Shown: one piece after another, positions 49,801-60,500 of the stretch
Position numbering within the stretch: the first letter of the stretch is position 1
Layout of the letters: the number at the start of each line of letters is the position of its first letter
NCBI GenBank assembly: GCA_942486035.1
Contig: CALNXK010000081.1
Span: forward strand, 676,001 to 740,000
Direction of reading: 5' to 3'
Length of the DNA: 64,000 bases
Source of the DNA: Porites lobata
Taxonomy: Eukaryota; Cnidaria; Anthozoa; Scleractinia; Poritidae
The notes under the pieces: model-generated
Seen by the model: the letters and a program-made list of their open reading frames with translations, nothing else
Database searches by the model: none
What the model was told of the DNA's origin: nothing
Made by a program: the position numbers and the translations under genes

Positions 49801-51851
49801 GTTTATCCTTTTAACAAATAATGTGCCTGAAAAACATTATCCTTCGTTGAATGTACGGAGAAACAAAAGCACCCAATTCGATTAGTTCTTGACGCGCTAG
49901 AAACAGAAGTAAGATTTTTGAGTATTGTTCCAGAATTGTTGCAACATCTGTAAACAAAGCCAAGAAAATTTTAAAAATTTTCTGACGCGGCCGCAAAAAA
50001 CTAGGTCTTGTCCTCAACTCAGGAAATATTAATATTTTACCAAAATTAGCCCGGTATTGCAATTTTGAGCGGTTAGTCATTAGCTTTAATTTGCCAAACC
50101 GAAGTACGATTTTGACTTGTGGGAAACGGACAGTTGTTTTTTGTGTCATTTGCAAAATCTACAATTACATCTCCAACCTTACAATAAGAATTAGTCGAAA
50201 AGTACGCAGCTTAAAGCAATAACACACTGCAATTCACAGTGTCTGACCAAAACAGAGACCCAAAGCTCGTTGGACTGAAATTAATGATCATATTTTCGTT
50301 TTCTGATGGGGAGCTTTCACTGAAAAACGATGCGAAAGCCACAAATCCAAGCTCTTTCAAATCTAGCCAAGCTTCGCCAGATTACGAATAATTTCCATAA
50401 CAAATGTTGAAGAACCAACAAAGAAATGATAATATATTGCACAACAAAAATTGGTGAGTATTGCAGGTGATTTGAGATAAAAAGGGTTGCTAAGATTAGA
50501 GATGCTTCATAAATCTTGCCGTACAAACAGCAAATATTCAATCCAGCATCCAGCTCCACCAAACAACACCAGCCGAATTTCAAAGAACCTAGAGTAAACA
50601 TACGCTATTCAAGTTCACAGAGATTGTGACCTGATATTTTGGAAGATTTTTAATAATCGCGCTCATGAAAGATTAATGCGAATCCGAATGTACATCGCGT
50701 ACAGTGGGTTTTCTCCCTGCCGCTCGTTCGAGAACACTCAATCGCATGGAAAAGAACAGCATTGAAAAAATCAAAGGTGCCGCTGGTTCCCAAAGTGAAC
50801 ACCAGCTCTACTGTAAAAATACAAACAGAAGGCCCACTGTAAACAGTATAACAATAAATACAGGAAAAATTTTGAATGAACGACTTGTGTCTCGATCATG
50901 TATAAATGCTAAATTAGACGAAATCTCGATGGCAAATCCATTCTTGTCTAAAACCTCGGGTTGACAGGTCAAAGATCCTGGTTAGTTATAAACTGCTCTT
51001 CCAGCCCATTAATATAAAGATCGTAATCTATAGCTAAGGAAATAATCGATGCATTCACATAGCTTCCCTACCTTTGGTTGAGTTCCTAGCGCTGGAAGCG
51101 AAGGTCTTCTCCGGCTATTTAAACTGCTAGTGGATGAAACGCTAGAAGTTCGCCTTCGTATTAAAGGAGCTTTGCTTTGAATAGCTTCACCCGCAGTTGC
51201 AGAGAAAAACGCTTGAATGTTTCTTGATAATATCAGCCCACTAAATGCTGAAAAATAGGCCAAAAATGGTCGGAGAAACGATGGAATATCGCGAAGAGTT
51301 ATCCAGCAGGACATGCGAGCTGTGGTAAGAAGCAGCAGCGCTACACTGGTAGGAAGAATTTTTAGTTTTGAAAATACAGTTGTCACTAACCCAGCCATTA
51401 CCAGGGTAAAGAGAAACGTAGTTCGAAGGAAATCTGATCCACCGAGGATAACTTGTGTACAAAGCTCTCCTAACAGACAAACGGGAAACACAACATACGA
51501 GATCTGGCTTTTACAGTATTTATGAATGAGTAGCTCTGCCCAATAAAAGACGCAAACCAGACAAACTAGAGGCAAAAAAATTGTAAAAATTCGCTGAACC
51601 ATTGTGCAAACTCCCTGAAGAACTCCCTCGGGAACCGAAGCAAAGACGAGCCAAAGAAGGCACAGAATTATAAATCCACTGCCCGATTCGACGGGCCCAA
51701 CTTTTAACTTGCCATTCAGAAATGTCCAAGACGTAAACTGCGGCCTGTCAACCGAAGCGACCGAAGTAGTTATATATCCATTGTAGGTTTCTTTGTCTTT
51801 CTCTTTGAGCTGAGGCTCTTTTAGAAGATTAAGTTCTCCTGGACGAGCCAT
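37303..51851 (-). CDS. PDE3: PDE3-type 3',5'-cyclic nucleotide phosphodiesterase (multi-exon)
   Basis: Hydrolyses cAMP and cGMP to 5'-monophosphates; PDE3 enzymes are membrane-bound through amino-terminal hydrophobic segments. Coding exons on the minus strand: 51,851-51,072; 46,263-46,007; 44,573-43,791; 41,363-41,252; 40,314-40,022; 39,392-39,189; 38,824-38,669; 37,836-37,303. Phases agree at every junction except the first, where exon 1 ends in phase 0 and the next starts after one base, so at least one exon is missing. Seen: four or more membrane segments, basophilic kinase-type sites RRRTSSVSS and RRRPSLPA placed as in vertebrate PDE3, the metal-site blocks IPYHNSIHASDVLH, HDYDHPGRTN and KMADISGPSK, and the PDE3-specific insert between the first two. 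The ending is acidic and lysine-rich and poorly conserved. At least 1,040 residues. Confidence 0.93.
37976..38099. mobile_element. Possible MITE in PDE3 intron, ACCCTGGGT ends
   Basis: ACCCTGGGT at 37,977 pairs with its inverse at 38,091; the interior is GC-rich and imperfectly paired. Short, so only probable. Confidence 0.4.
38257..38388. mobile_element. TAGCCTG/CAGGCTA element in PDE3 intron
   Basis: Starts TAGCCTGTACAAAAGCTCT and ends AGAGCTTGCTCGCAGGCTA, imperfect terminal repeats of about 20 bases. No matching target duplication seen. Confidence 0.5.
38471..38597. mobile_element. TAGCCTGTTC element in PDE3 intron
   Basis: TAGCCTGTTCAGAT at one end and CTGAACGCCTGGAACAGGCTA at the other; the left end lacks an 8-base block of the right end. 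Confidence 0.55.
38669..38824 (-). CDS. PDE3: PDE3 exon with catalytic ADISGP motif
   Basis: 156 bases, phase 0 in and out. Encodes 52 residues including LTLQICIKMADISGPSKR, whose aspartate binds the catalytic metal in this family, and TERIVEEFYEQ. Confidence 0.93.
39189..39392 (-). CDS. PDE3: PDE3 exon, LYNDRSVLENHH block
   Basis: 204 bases, phase 0 in and out. Encodes ALLYNDRSVLENHHAAAAF and FKRFRFLAIEAILATDLKRH, nearly identical to vertebrate PDE3. Confidence 0.94.
40022..40314 (-). CDS. PDE3: PDE3 exon with HNSIH and HDYDHPGRTN motifs
   Basis: 293 bases, completing a TAT codon from the previous exon. Carries HNSIHASDVLHG, a serine/aspartate-rich PDE3-type insert, and HDYDHPGRTNAFLVAT, the class I phosphodiesterase signature. 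Confidence 0.95.
40893..41086. mobile_element. TTAA-flanked MITE in PDE3 intron
   Basis: Ends CCCCTAAGGGTGATCAGTAT and its imperfect inverse, flanked on both sides by TTAA, the target of piggyBac- and Kolobok-type transposases. A degraded relative may lie at 47,588-47,788. Confidence 0.75.
41252..41363 (-). CDS. PDE3: PDE3 exon, KVGLFETFKIP block
   Basis: 112 bases, phase 0 in, one base over. Encodes VTHKVFQKVGLFETFKIP then ENGYHKIP, the start of the catalytic domain. Confidence 0.92.
42052..42448. mobile_element. CAGGGCTCGAAATT MITE in PDE3 intron
   Basis: 397 bp; ends CAGGGCTCGAAATT and AATTTCGAGCCCTG, flanked by CTTTA on both sides (exact 5-bp duplication). The ends resemble hAT elements, some of which duplicate 5 bp. 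Confidence 0.85.
42688..42878. mobile_element. TACAGTC mariner-like MITE in PDE3 intron
   Basis: Ends TACAGTCCACTACCGCC and the inverse of TACAGTCAACTTTCTTTATA, each followed by TGGACAC blocks. TA at both ends fits a Tc1/mariner target. Confidence 0.65.
43132..43309. mobile_element. GCAGTTGAAGCTCTCTAC MITE in PDE3 intron
   Basis: TTGCAGTTGAAGCTCTCTAC start and GGCGGTTCAACTGTAA end, with internal TTGTAGAGAGGTGGCCG repeats. Same general class as the neighbouring TACAGT elements. Confidence 0.6.
43791..44573 (-). CDS. PDE3: PDE3 exon, regulatory serine-rich region
   Basis: 783 bases, 261 residues, phase 0 at both ends. Begins RIRRNLIATGRR and is rich in serine/proline pairs (RKLSPEM, RRSPDRG, RKSPDRM), suggesting phosphorylation by proline-directed kinases. 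Ends DWNFPIFDASEHGYILTQ, the conserved lead-in to the catalytic domain. Confidence 0.9.
44719..45334. mobile_element. TTAA-flanked MITE, CCCTTTGACTCCTGAG ends
   Basis: 616 bp; CCCTTCGACTCCTGAG and CTCAGGAGTCAAAGGG ends, flanked by TTAA on both sides (44,715-44,718 and 45,335-45,338). piggyBac- or Kolobok-type target. Confidence 0.85.
46007..46263 (-). CDS. PDE3: PDE3 exon, DYTTLGEAHGMISDLL block
   Basis: 257 bases, starting with two bases of a split codon and ending in phase 0. HGMISDLLADSNLPPNVASI corresponds to the conserved segment between the membrane and catalytic regions of PDE3. Confidence 0.88.
47553..47960. mobile_element. Tc1/mariner-like MITE remnant in PDE3 intron, with possible nested element
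   Basis: TTACAGTAGAAGCTTTCCTAACG at the left and GCGGACAGCTCTACTTACGG-type sequence at the right, as in the other TACAGT elements. A degraded TTAA-type copy appears nested at 47,588-47,788. The right limit is uncertain. Confidence 0.45.
49030..49165. repeat. Tandem duplication of about 66 bp in PDE3 intron
   Basis: AAACTAAACAGTGAGATTTT begins two successive units that share TTGGAAGATGGCACAA-type sequence with several differences. Confidence 0.8.
51072..51851 (-). CDS. PDE3: PDE3 first coding exon, membrane region
   Basis: 260 codons from the ATG at 51,851 to a GTAGGG donor. Hydrophobic segments include FIILCLLWLVFASV, IFLPLVCLVCVFY, YVVFPVCLLGEL and SVALLLLTTA. The end holds RRRTSSVSSTSSLNSRRRPS, matching two kinase-site blocks of vertebrate PDE3. 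Confidence 0.9.
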
Positions 51852-54151
51852 ATTTATTTATAGCATTCCGAAATTCGCCAAAAATATAATTTAAAAAATA
51901 GAACTCCCCACCGCCGCAACAAACATGCTAGTTCGCTCACTCGCTATTCCTTTTGCAAGCGATTGGTGTCTTTCGGTTCACGCTCGTTACGCTAGGTATC
52001 CTGGGAAAAAAAATAACCAATAATAGCGCAGCATTTTATCTTTTATTGTTGATCATTTGAAGCGTTGACGTCATTCCTGTCACGCGAAAATCGTCCTTTT
52101 GGAAAGAAAAATTGTCAAATTTTCAAAGGAGACTAAAAAGGTCGTTTCCCACGCAATTGATCTTCCTTTTTAGCTAAATTAAGCCTTGTTTTACGTAAAT
52201 CACTCGTCAAAATAGAGACTTATTAATACAGTGGGCGAAAATGACTCCAAATTACCATGAAGAATTTTCCTGAATGCAAAACAGATCATGTCAGACGAAG
52301 TTGAAAGTAATTTGTGTTTTTGCACGAAGAGGACGATTTCAGGCTGTGACGCAGTTCGTTACACGTTGTGTACGATCTGCAATTAACCGCTCAATTCGGC
52401 AATAGTTGAATGTAATGACAAGCAAAAATACGAACGTTTGTATTTATAAACGTCCAACCGATCTTTTTAATCTATATTTTGCCTGAATCTCTTTATTCGC
52501 GCGATCTCATAAACAGTGAAGTTTTCTATCGATGTATTAAACGAACGGTGTACCAAACCAATTTTCACATTCGCGAAAACAATCGCGTAATTTGGAGAGA
52601 ATTTCCGTCAAAACAACTGAAGATTTCAAAACACCGAAAACTACCATGTTTTCATTTGTCTACCGTAACGCTGAAATATTTAATTTTATTGTCGGCCTTT
52701 TTAAATCCATTAAAATTTACCCTCTTTTGTTTACGGAAACAAAGGGAATAATTCACCGTTTAAAGAAAAACGTGGACTTGCACTAATATGATCTACATAT
52801 TTATATATTTAATTATATACGATAGTTAAAATTGTCCCGACAGGAGACCTTGTTAGACACAACTTTTGATTTTTGCAGCAGTCAGTATTTACAGGAGGTA
52901 AACATTGGAAGAGCTCGACTTTGGTAAACAACTTTGATTAATTATTTTTCAGCTGGAACTGGGTACAAGACAGAAATCATACTGGATGCAAAGGTCTGCT
53001 CTCATTCAGTTTCTCATTCAGCCAAGATCTTGTTCTACTTCTTCTTTAGGAAGGTCAAGACCTTTCATATTACTTGTAAAACGGACTAAACTCAATCCAA
53101 CAAGAAAACGGTCCTAAAGAAAGATGCTCTTTGTAGATTTACAAGTCCATCAAATCTGAAAGGAAAAAATGTTAATGTAATGAAAAAGCACCATGGTACG
53201 ATAGCTAAGCTTACATTTTTCAAAACGGTCCCAAATCACGTTGCAACCGCAGACTCAACGATTTGTGGTCATACAACAGGTGTTTAAACCTGCACATTTG
53301 ATTTGACAAAGAGAAAAGATAGAAAAATCTTGTAGGCATAAAAGAAATCAAGGATGCAAAGTTAGAGGATATGATGAACAGAAAATAAAACTTCAATTTC
53401 AGTGAGCGGCCTTTCATTTAAGGGCTTCAGAATATTTGAACAATTGCACACCACCGAGCCTGTCTGGAAGAATTATTATCTACCGTACTGATCTCCAGCT
53501 TCAATAATCTTTTACAAAAGTGACATTGAAGGATGGCATGATGACATTCACAGTTGTCTACGTCCTTCAACTGCCTAATCTAGCACCTGAAATTAGAACC
53601 TTAACCCTTTAACCAAGAGGAATTATTCGAAGAAAAATGTTCGGACCGGCGAAAAAAATGGCTTCGGACCACCACTCCTTGAACGCATGCGTAGAATGCT
53701 TGAACGCATCTCCAAACATCTCCAATAAGTTAGAACAAACAAGTAAACAACGTCAAATGGACCGTGTTTGAACCATGAACGTTTCTGTGATTACTTGTCT
53801 TAAATCTTTGAAATTGCAGTTATTTGCATCTTTGTAACATTTATCATCGTGAGCATTTGTAATAAAATAATAATAATAATAATAAAAAAATTAAAACGCT
53901 AAAATGTTTGTGTTCGGATATCTGTGTTTCCAGCTAGAACAATTTTGGGCGAAGAGACAAAGCCAGAGTAATATCAACATGTCCGGAGAGTTCAACGGCT
54001 GTGGTTTTATTCGACAGTATTCCGTTTCTGACTGCGAGCAAGCTCTTCCGGGCGAAGAAGGCTAGATTACCAGCATCCTCAGTCAAGCGAATGCTGGCTC
54101 TCCTGATTGGGCACCTGAGTTCTTTTCGTGCGGTTCGTACCAACGGCTATT

Positions 54152-54496
54152 AGGGACCTTAAGCAACGACGTCGATGACGGCAGAGAAAAATAAAAATGT
54201 CGCTAAAAAATGAATTTGCGTTCTTTCAAATTTAATCGCGTCTATTTGGACCCGCTCAATATGTCAAATGGAATGGAGTTGAATTCTTAAGGATTTTATT
54301 CAGGATCAAAAAGATAAAGAAAAATTCGTCGTCGTGTGTCCACGTCGTCCATAAAACGTCAAATTAGGAGGTTTCGCGTCGTAGTCGTGCAGTGGACGTC
54401 AAAGAAATGTACTAAAAAGCGTGATGCACGTGCAGAGCAGGTGTTTTGTTCATTATGAAGTTGCTGTCGTCGTCGTAGTTGCTTAAGCTCCATTAT
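54152..54496. mobile_element. MITE, TTAAGCAAC-G-ACG ends
   Basis: TAGGGACCTTAAGCAACGACG at one end pairs with TAATGGAGCTTAAGCAACTA (inverted) at the other, both followed by ACGTCG-rich sequence. About 345 bp. Confidence 0.7.
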
Positions 54497-54739
54497 CTCG
54501 CCACAGTTGCCCATTCTCGTCCCCAGAGCCACTCGGCTTTATTTGTAACCGACCAGTAGCCCACACCGCGCGGTCAAACGTCTGAGCATGCGCGAAGAAT
54601 TGCGTGGGATCGCTACGTTCTATTTGGAAAAGCTACACACATGTGGCTACGTCTTCTGGCGGGCAAGAACAGGGGAATTTTCTTTGTATTTCAAGAAAGT
54701 TCACTGGCGATGAATAGGAAGAATAAGATGAACGTATAA

Positions 54740-54975
54740 TATGAAATTACTGTATAACCTCCAATTTACTGTATAACTTCCACCCACTTGTAACCGCTCT
54801 GTGGTAGTAGCCAACTCAAAAGCTTGGCTTGGCTGCTACACACTCTTTTCCTTAGTTATGTTTAATTCAATGTATAGTTAGCTCTGTTTCTTCCTTCTTC
54901 CTTTTTTTTCCTTATTGTTGTATTGTAATTGAATAAGTGTGAATAAATGAACTTGAACTTGAACTTGAACGTGAA
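54740..54975 (+). mobile_element. Probable LINE 3' tail with (TTGAAC)n
   Basis: A pyrimidine-rich stretch and GTGTGAATAAATGAAC precede four TTGAAC-type units, the usual look of a non-LTR retrotransposon 3' end. No coding part is present. Confidence 0.45.
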
Positions 54976-55847
54976 ATGTAAGTATGAGTAAACTTCCCTT
55001 TCAATCATAATATTCCCCAACTGCTCGTATGCTCTTTTCGATCAATTAAGGCGCGCTTTTGTGGCCGCTGAAAGTTTAAGCTCAAGTTTAAATAGTTTTA
55101 AATTGTTTGATTAACTGAAAAGACAAATAAAGGTTCCAGTCAATTTTATTTGCAATTGTGTCTTCTTTCTTAGACTCAGTATTTTAGACTGTCTTTTAGA
55201 AAATCTTTTTAGCCAATTGGGCTAACTGACCAGCCATCATTTTGAGCTGGGCAGCTCTCCTCTCAAGGCTTTGTTACCTGTTTATTATTTTTTTCCTGCT
55301 TTTTCTTTAAGTCTTCTTTCTTGATCTTTGATCATCTCTTTGGCTTAAAGAAGGTGCATTATGGTCTAGGTGAAAAAGTTGAATTCTGCTTTTTCTCTTC
55401 TGTTTTATGATCAATTGCAAATAGTAAAAAACCCTTAAAAAAAAAAAATCTTTTTTTGACAACTGAAAACAGGGATGACTACAACCAGTTTTTCGAAGAT
55501 CACCTGTAGTTAATTGCTTCTGACGAGCTCATCATTAAAATGCAAAGAATCACTGCATTTATAGCAAAATGTTGAAAGCCTTGGCTCACCTGATCAGGTG
55601 CTCAAAAGGCAATCAAGAAATTAGGTCATGGGAAGGGGAGGGGAGGAAAAGGCTAAAAAAAAACATTAACCGAGAAAAAAATATTTGTATACAGTTGTTC
55701 ATGTGTTTATAGGATATTACATAAAATGAGAGGACAGTTAATTCAAACTGCTGAGAACAATTTTTTAGTTAAGTGTGGTTTACAATAGGGTTGTCATTGT
55801 CATTGTGTTATGGGCAACATTCACATGAAATTGAGCCCAGGACAGAA

Positions 55848-55979
55848 TAGCCTGCGTAGCAAGCTTTTCCGTTTGGTTTCGGGAGCACTGAGAAAGACCG
55901 AGGAACGGGATTTTTGGTTTTGGCCGCGCGAGAAATGAAACGAGAACCTAAACCGCACGGAATCGAAACGCGCAGGCTA
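55848..55979. mobile_element. TAGCCTGCG MITE with 9-bp duplication
   Basis: Ends TAGCCTGCG and CGCAGGCTA. Flanks AGGACAGAA and ACGACAGAA agree at 8 of 9 bases, fitting a Mutator-like target duplication. Confidence 0.7.
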
Positions 55980-56060
55980 ACGACAGAAACACATAGACGA
56001 GCTGTTTTCGTCTTAGTTAAGACATGCTCGTATAAATGGTACAGTTTGCGCCTTATTTAG

Positions 56061-56600
56061 GACCCCAGGGGGTTCTCCCTTCAAGATATGCCATGGGTAT
56101 GTGCTGACCCATCGGGTAGGGTTTTAGCCTGCACAAACATCCGTTTCTCCTCGCCCCCAACGGCGAAGAGTGAGGAGAAACGGATGTTTACACAGACTAG
56201 TAGGTTTTTGCCCCGTTTTGGTCTGAAAACGGGTATGGGTTTCGAGGGAACTGCGGAGTGTTTGCGTATTTATAGTTTCAATTCCAAATGAGAAAGAAAG
56301 AAAGAGAAATATGCGAATTCCAAATGGATTTGAATTTTTTTTGTTTGCTCTCTGATCTAAGTAATGATAACATAATTTCTGCCAAAAAAGGCCAGGTCTT
56401 AAAACGGGTATGGATTTCAGAGTTCTAGTCTGAAAATAGGACGCCATAATAATAGTCCTATTATGGATCTTGGTATGCAAATAACATTTTTTTTTCTTTT
56501 TCTTTTCTTCTTTTCTTTCTTTGGTCAGAAATCGGGTCAGGATTTGAAGAACCAGGCGCCACACCCCCACCAAGAATTCCCTGGAGTACCTCCCTCCCCT
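56061..56600. mobile_element. Possible CCAGGGG-ended element with a nested hairpin
   Basis: ACCCCAGGGGGTTCTCCCTT near 56,062 roughly inverts in TACCTCCCTCCCCTGG near 56,600, with GTATGTGCTGACCC and AAACGGGTATGG motifs inside that resemble the CCCGGG family. Holds the MITE at 56,125. Confidence 0.45.
56125..56199. mobile_element. TAGCCTG snapback MITE upstream of CARF
   Basis: 75-bp hairpin related to 9,370-9,468. Flanks GTAGGGTTT and GTAGGTTTT agree at 8 of 9 bases. Confidence 0.75.
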
Positions 56601-56829
56601 GGTTTAGGTCGCGTCTTTGGTTGTTGTAGCTCCATCCGGGATGTTGATATCATGTACCCATAACTCCATGCGGTCTTGCATGAAAAGGAGGCCTTTCTCC
56701 TTCTTCACGCGGTCGAGGCCGTACTTTGTTGTAAAGCGAGGCTCTCCTCGAAAGTTTGGCGCTTTTATTTTTAGCTTTTCCTGTCTCGCTTTCAAGCGTA
56801 AACACCAAGCACTACTTTATTGATCATTC

Positions 56830-57517
56830 ATGGTCAATTTTGACCCGCTAGGATCACACGGGTCTTCCAGTTGCAACACAATGGCGACAGATTCCGCGGA
56901 AACATTGCCTAGCGAGTCCATTCAACAACAAATCCTGGTTTCTGAGCAAGTTACAGCGCCTGAAGGTTTTCAAAACGCGATCTCTTCGAACATTCCCACA
57001 ACAATTCAAACTATTCCTCAGCAAAATGGGGAAATTGCTACCATTTCGACCTCGACTTTAGCCGAGACAATGGCAACTTCAGAAGCGATCATGGCGACTG
57101 AGAGTATTTCGGTTGGGACTCAAGAAGCTTCGTCGTCATTGAGTGCGCAAGAGATCGTGGACAGCATCCCTCAAGTCCAGGAACACGATTCCGTCCCAGG
57201 ATCACAGCAGAGTTTAGTTATTTCAGCTGAAAATGTCGCCATTGGAACAAGCGCTTCACTTGACGCTTCTCCGCATCCGCAGATAGCCTCAAATTATCCC
57301 TGGGCTGCCCGGCTTCACGATTGCGAGCTCATAGGGGATTCCTATAGGGGATATGTGATGAACGAGGTGGAACTGGACTTGATCTTGACCTTACATAAAC
57401 AGCACACCAGCAGTTGCTGGGGTACGAGACAGTCTCCATCATCAGCTAAACCATCCATTCGGCTGATGTGGAAATCTCAGTATGTACCATATGATGGGAT
57501 ACCTTTCTTGAATACAG
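56830..57517 (+). CDS. CARF: CARF exon 1
   Basis: 688 bases, leaving one base of a glycine codon at the GTGCAC donor. Low-complexity amino region followed by the start of the conserved domain. Confidence 0.88.
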
Positions 57518-60500
57518 GTGCACAGTTTTTTATTTATGTTGGGTCAAAAAAACAAACTTTGAATTATGAGGCCCTCCTAGGGGGGTGGAGGTTTGAATGA
57601 CCCCCCCACACCCACCCGTGTGTTTGTGCTTAATGTCTTCATTGCTGTCGCAGTTTCAACAAACGAAAGCCATGCTCTTGCAGAGCCTGGTGGTCCCTGA
57701 TGCTTAACTTTTGCTCTTGGTAACTAGAAAGTCTGATTTTTTTTAGCCTGCGAAAACATCCGTTTCTCCTCGCTCTTCGTCGCTGAGGACGTTTCGCGCG
57801 AAGGAACGTCTGCGACTCAGTGACAGAAATTCCATACTGATGACGCAAATCAATGTTTACATAATAAATCTGGTAGTTATGGGGTTCCAAATATAAATTT
57901 GTCTAATTTTGCGTCTCTTCTGGTCGATTTTGGTAAAGTGTTGTGTTGATCTGTCCACGAGCTCCAGCAAAACTCAAATGCTTCTTCTAGAGAAGACTAT
58001 ATTGCACAAATATTGACTGTTTTGTTAGAGATTCTTCGTGTTTACATTTGACCTTTTTGGCCTTTTGTCTTTTGTCTGTCATTTGTAAACAATAGCTAAA
58101 ACAATGTAACTGCTCCGTCGACCAATCAGCGCTTCTGACCGGATTCTGGACAGATTTTACGTCATCAGTATGGAATTTCTGTCGCTGAGTCGCAGACGTT
58201 CCTCCGCGCGAAACGTCCTCAGCGACGAAGAGCGAGGAGAAACGGATGTTTTCGCAGGCTAGAGTTTTTTCATAGAGATCCTATGCTGAGCACCCCTGAT
58301 ATTTCACAGGTTCAGAATACTGGGCTTTTTTCAGTTTTTTTAAGAGCACAGTCTTGTCAATCCTTGTCTCATTTGTCAGTGTTTCTTCTATTTTGTGTCA
58401 CTTGTAATGTTTCAAGGCAATGTGGCTTCTCATAATTTAACCCTAACTGGGCCTTTGTAGACTGTTATGAATGGAACATCCCATTTTGTCAAATCAGTTA
58501 CCCTAAATTTCTCCCCTCTCCTCCCTACTACGCCTGTGTGCCTGCCACATATGCATATGGGAGGAAGATTTTGATCTAACTGCAGAGTTATATTACTTTA
58601 TACGCTTGCCTTAACTAGCCAGCAGCACACAAAAACAAATTATGTTAACTGGGCCAAATGGACCATGCGATTGGGAAGAGCTGCCCAAAAATTGGACAAA
58701 ATTGTCATCCAATCCATTTTGCAAGAGCTGCAGGATAAGAAAATTAATTAGAATATGTAACATACAGAGATTTCATCCTCTTCAAAATCCCTCACGCTGC
58801 ACACATCCTTGCACTGTCTGTGAAAAGAAAGGTAGACCAGAGTTCTTCCATTGTCTATTTGCATGTCTTTGTGGCACAAAGTGGCTAATGGCTATTGTTC
58901 CTCTTCTTATTATTATTAATTGTCTTTAAAGGGGCTGTGTCACTAGGATATTGCTGTGTTAGGTCAAATCTGGTCTGAAGTCATTACTTAGAGCCTTTAT
59001 CTAAACACAAAATGCTTCTGTAGAGTTATGTAGAAGATATCAAACTGAGATTTCATCAGGGAGTGCTAAAGTTGGTCCAACTTTTTCAAGTTTCAATCAC
59101 AGGGTATCCATCCTTGCCATTCGTAGCAACAAATGTCAGGAAACAGTTCCAATGCTAACTATATTCTTCAATTACAAAACTGGAACATTATTTTAGAATT
59201 CAATTGACGAGAAGGATTTAATTAGCTTTTCTAAAAAATAGTGAATAGGACGACATAGCTCCTTTAAAATGTACTATAAAGTGCAGTCTAACCTCTCCTT
59301 ACGGACACCTCTTTAATATGGACACCTCTCTATTATGGACGGTTCATTTGGTCCCAGAAAAGCCAAAAATTATACATTCCCTACCTCTATAATACAGACA
59401 CCTCTGTAAAGTGGACTCTTGGTTCTGTCTCTTTGGTGACGGTATTAAAGAGGTTTGACTGTATGTATAATACCGTAAAATTCCGAAAATAAGCCCCGGG
59501 GCTTATATTTTTCGAAGGCCCTTTTTGAGGGTTTATTTTTGGAGGGGCTTATATTCGAAGGGGCTTATATTCGGAGGGGCTTATATTCGGAGGGGCTTAT
59601 CTACGGAGGGAAATTTGTGTTTCAAAATCGATTGGGCTAGCCTTATAGTTGGAAGTAAATTTACCGTTTTTGCTTTGTTTTACTTTGTTTTTGAGGGCAA
59701 TTTTCCAAGTACAAGCCCCCGGGGGCTTATATTCAGAGAGGCGATTTAATGGAGGGTTTTTGGCGTTACCGGTTTGGGGGGCTTATATTTGGAGGGGCTT
59801 ATACATGGAGGGGCTTATTTTCGGAATTTTACGGTATATTAATGTAGGGCATCCCCTATTGTTTTGTTTTGTTTGAAAATCATCCCCTTTTGCTACGTAT
59901 ATCCTTGGCAGAAAATATCACATTGTTTGATAAACATTATGTTGACACAAACAAAATTTGCCATAGGTCGACGAGCAACAGTTATGGAATGTCAGTATGG
60001 ACCAAGAAGAAAAGGAGCTGTGAACAAGAAGCAGCCTGACTATAATGAACATGGCTCCCCAGTAAAGAAGCATCGCCCTACTTGTCCTGCTAGAATTTAT
60101 ATCAAGAAAGTACGCAAATTTCCAGAGTTCAGAATAGATCCTACTTTGGATGCCAAGCATGTGCGACAGGCCCAGGAGAGAGCACTAACAGCACTGAGGC
60201 TGGCAGGAGTAGACATTGGCGGCGAGGAAAGGTACAGTACCATCAACATACTAATCATGAGTTTGAGGTTACTCTGCAAACATTGTTAAGTGTGATCGTG
60301 CAAACTAAGTGCACAAAGAATGTCAGGAAATTATATGAAATTTCTAGGTAGTCAAATTGATGATTATCAGTGCTCCAAACTCTTTTCAAAGTCGACTTTT
60401 GGCGGCTAGGCTGCATCGTCACCAAAATGCCCCTCGGGCATGTTTATGCAGACAAGTAAATTTCACCACCAAGCGAGGAAGTGGTGAAATTTGTCATGTG

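Larger units (their letters stand above)
46264..51071. other. Large PDE3 intron 1 region; linking exon not found
   Basis: Reading phase requires at least one exon here (phase 0 in, one base over). I found no convincing candidate; hydrophobic minus-strand frames at 50,317-50,601 and about 50,770-50,970 are unassigned. Confidence 0.5.
51852..56829. promoter_or_regulatory. Divergent intergenic region between PDE3 and CARF
   Basis: About 5 kb holding both start regions. No TATA box or factor site can be assigned with confidence. Carries the elements listed separately. Frames at 52,479-52,786 and 53,934-54,143 are not recognised. Confidence 0.5.

Noticed and set aside
50317..50970. Hydrophobic minus-strand frames in PDE3 intron 1
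   Set aside because: Single-membrane-segment-like, but no splice sites in the needed phase and no resemblance to the PDE3 membrane region already encoded in exon 1.
52479..52786. Two overlapping frames upstream of CARF
   Set aside because: Overlap in different frames without motifs; AT-rich; probably chance.
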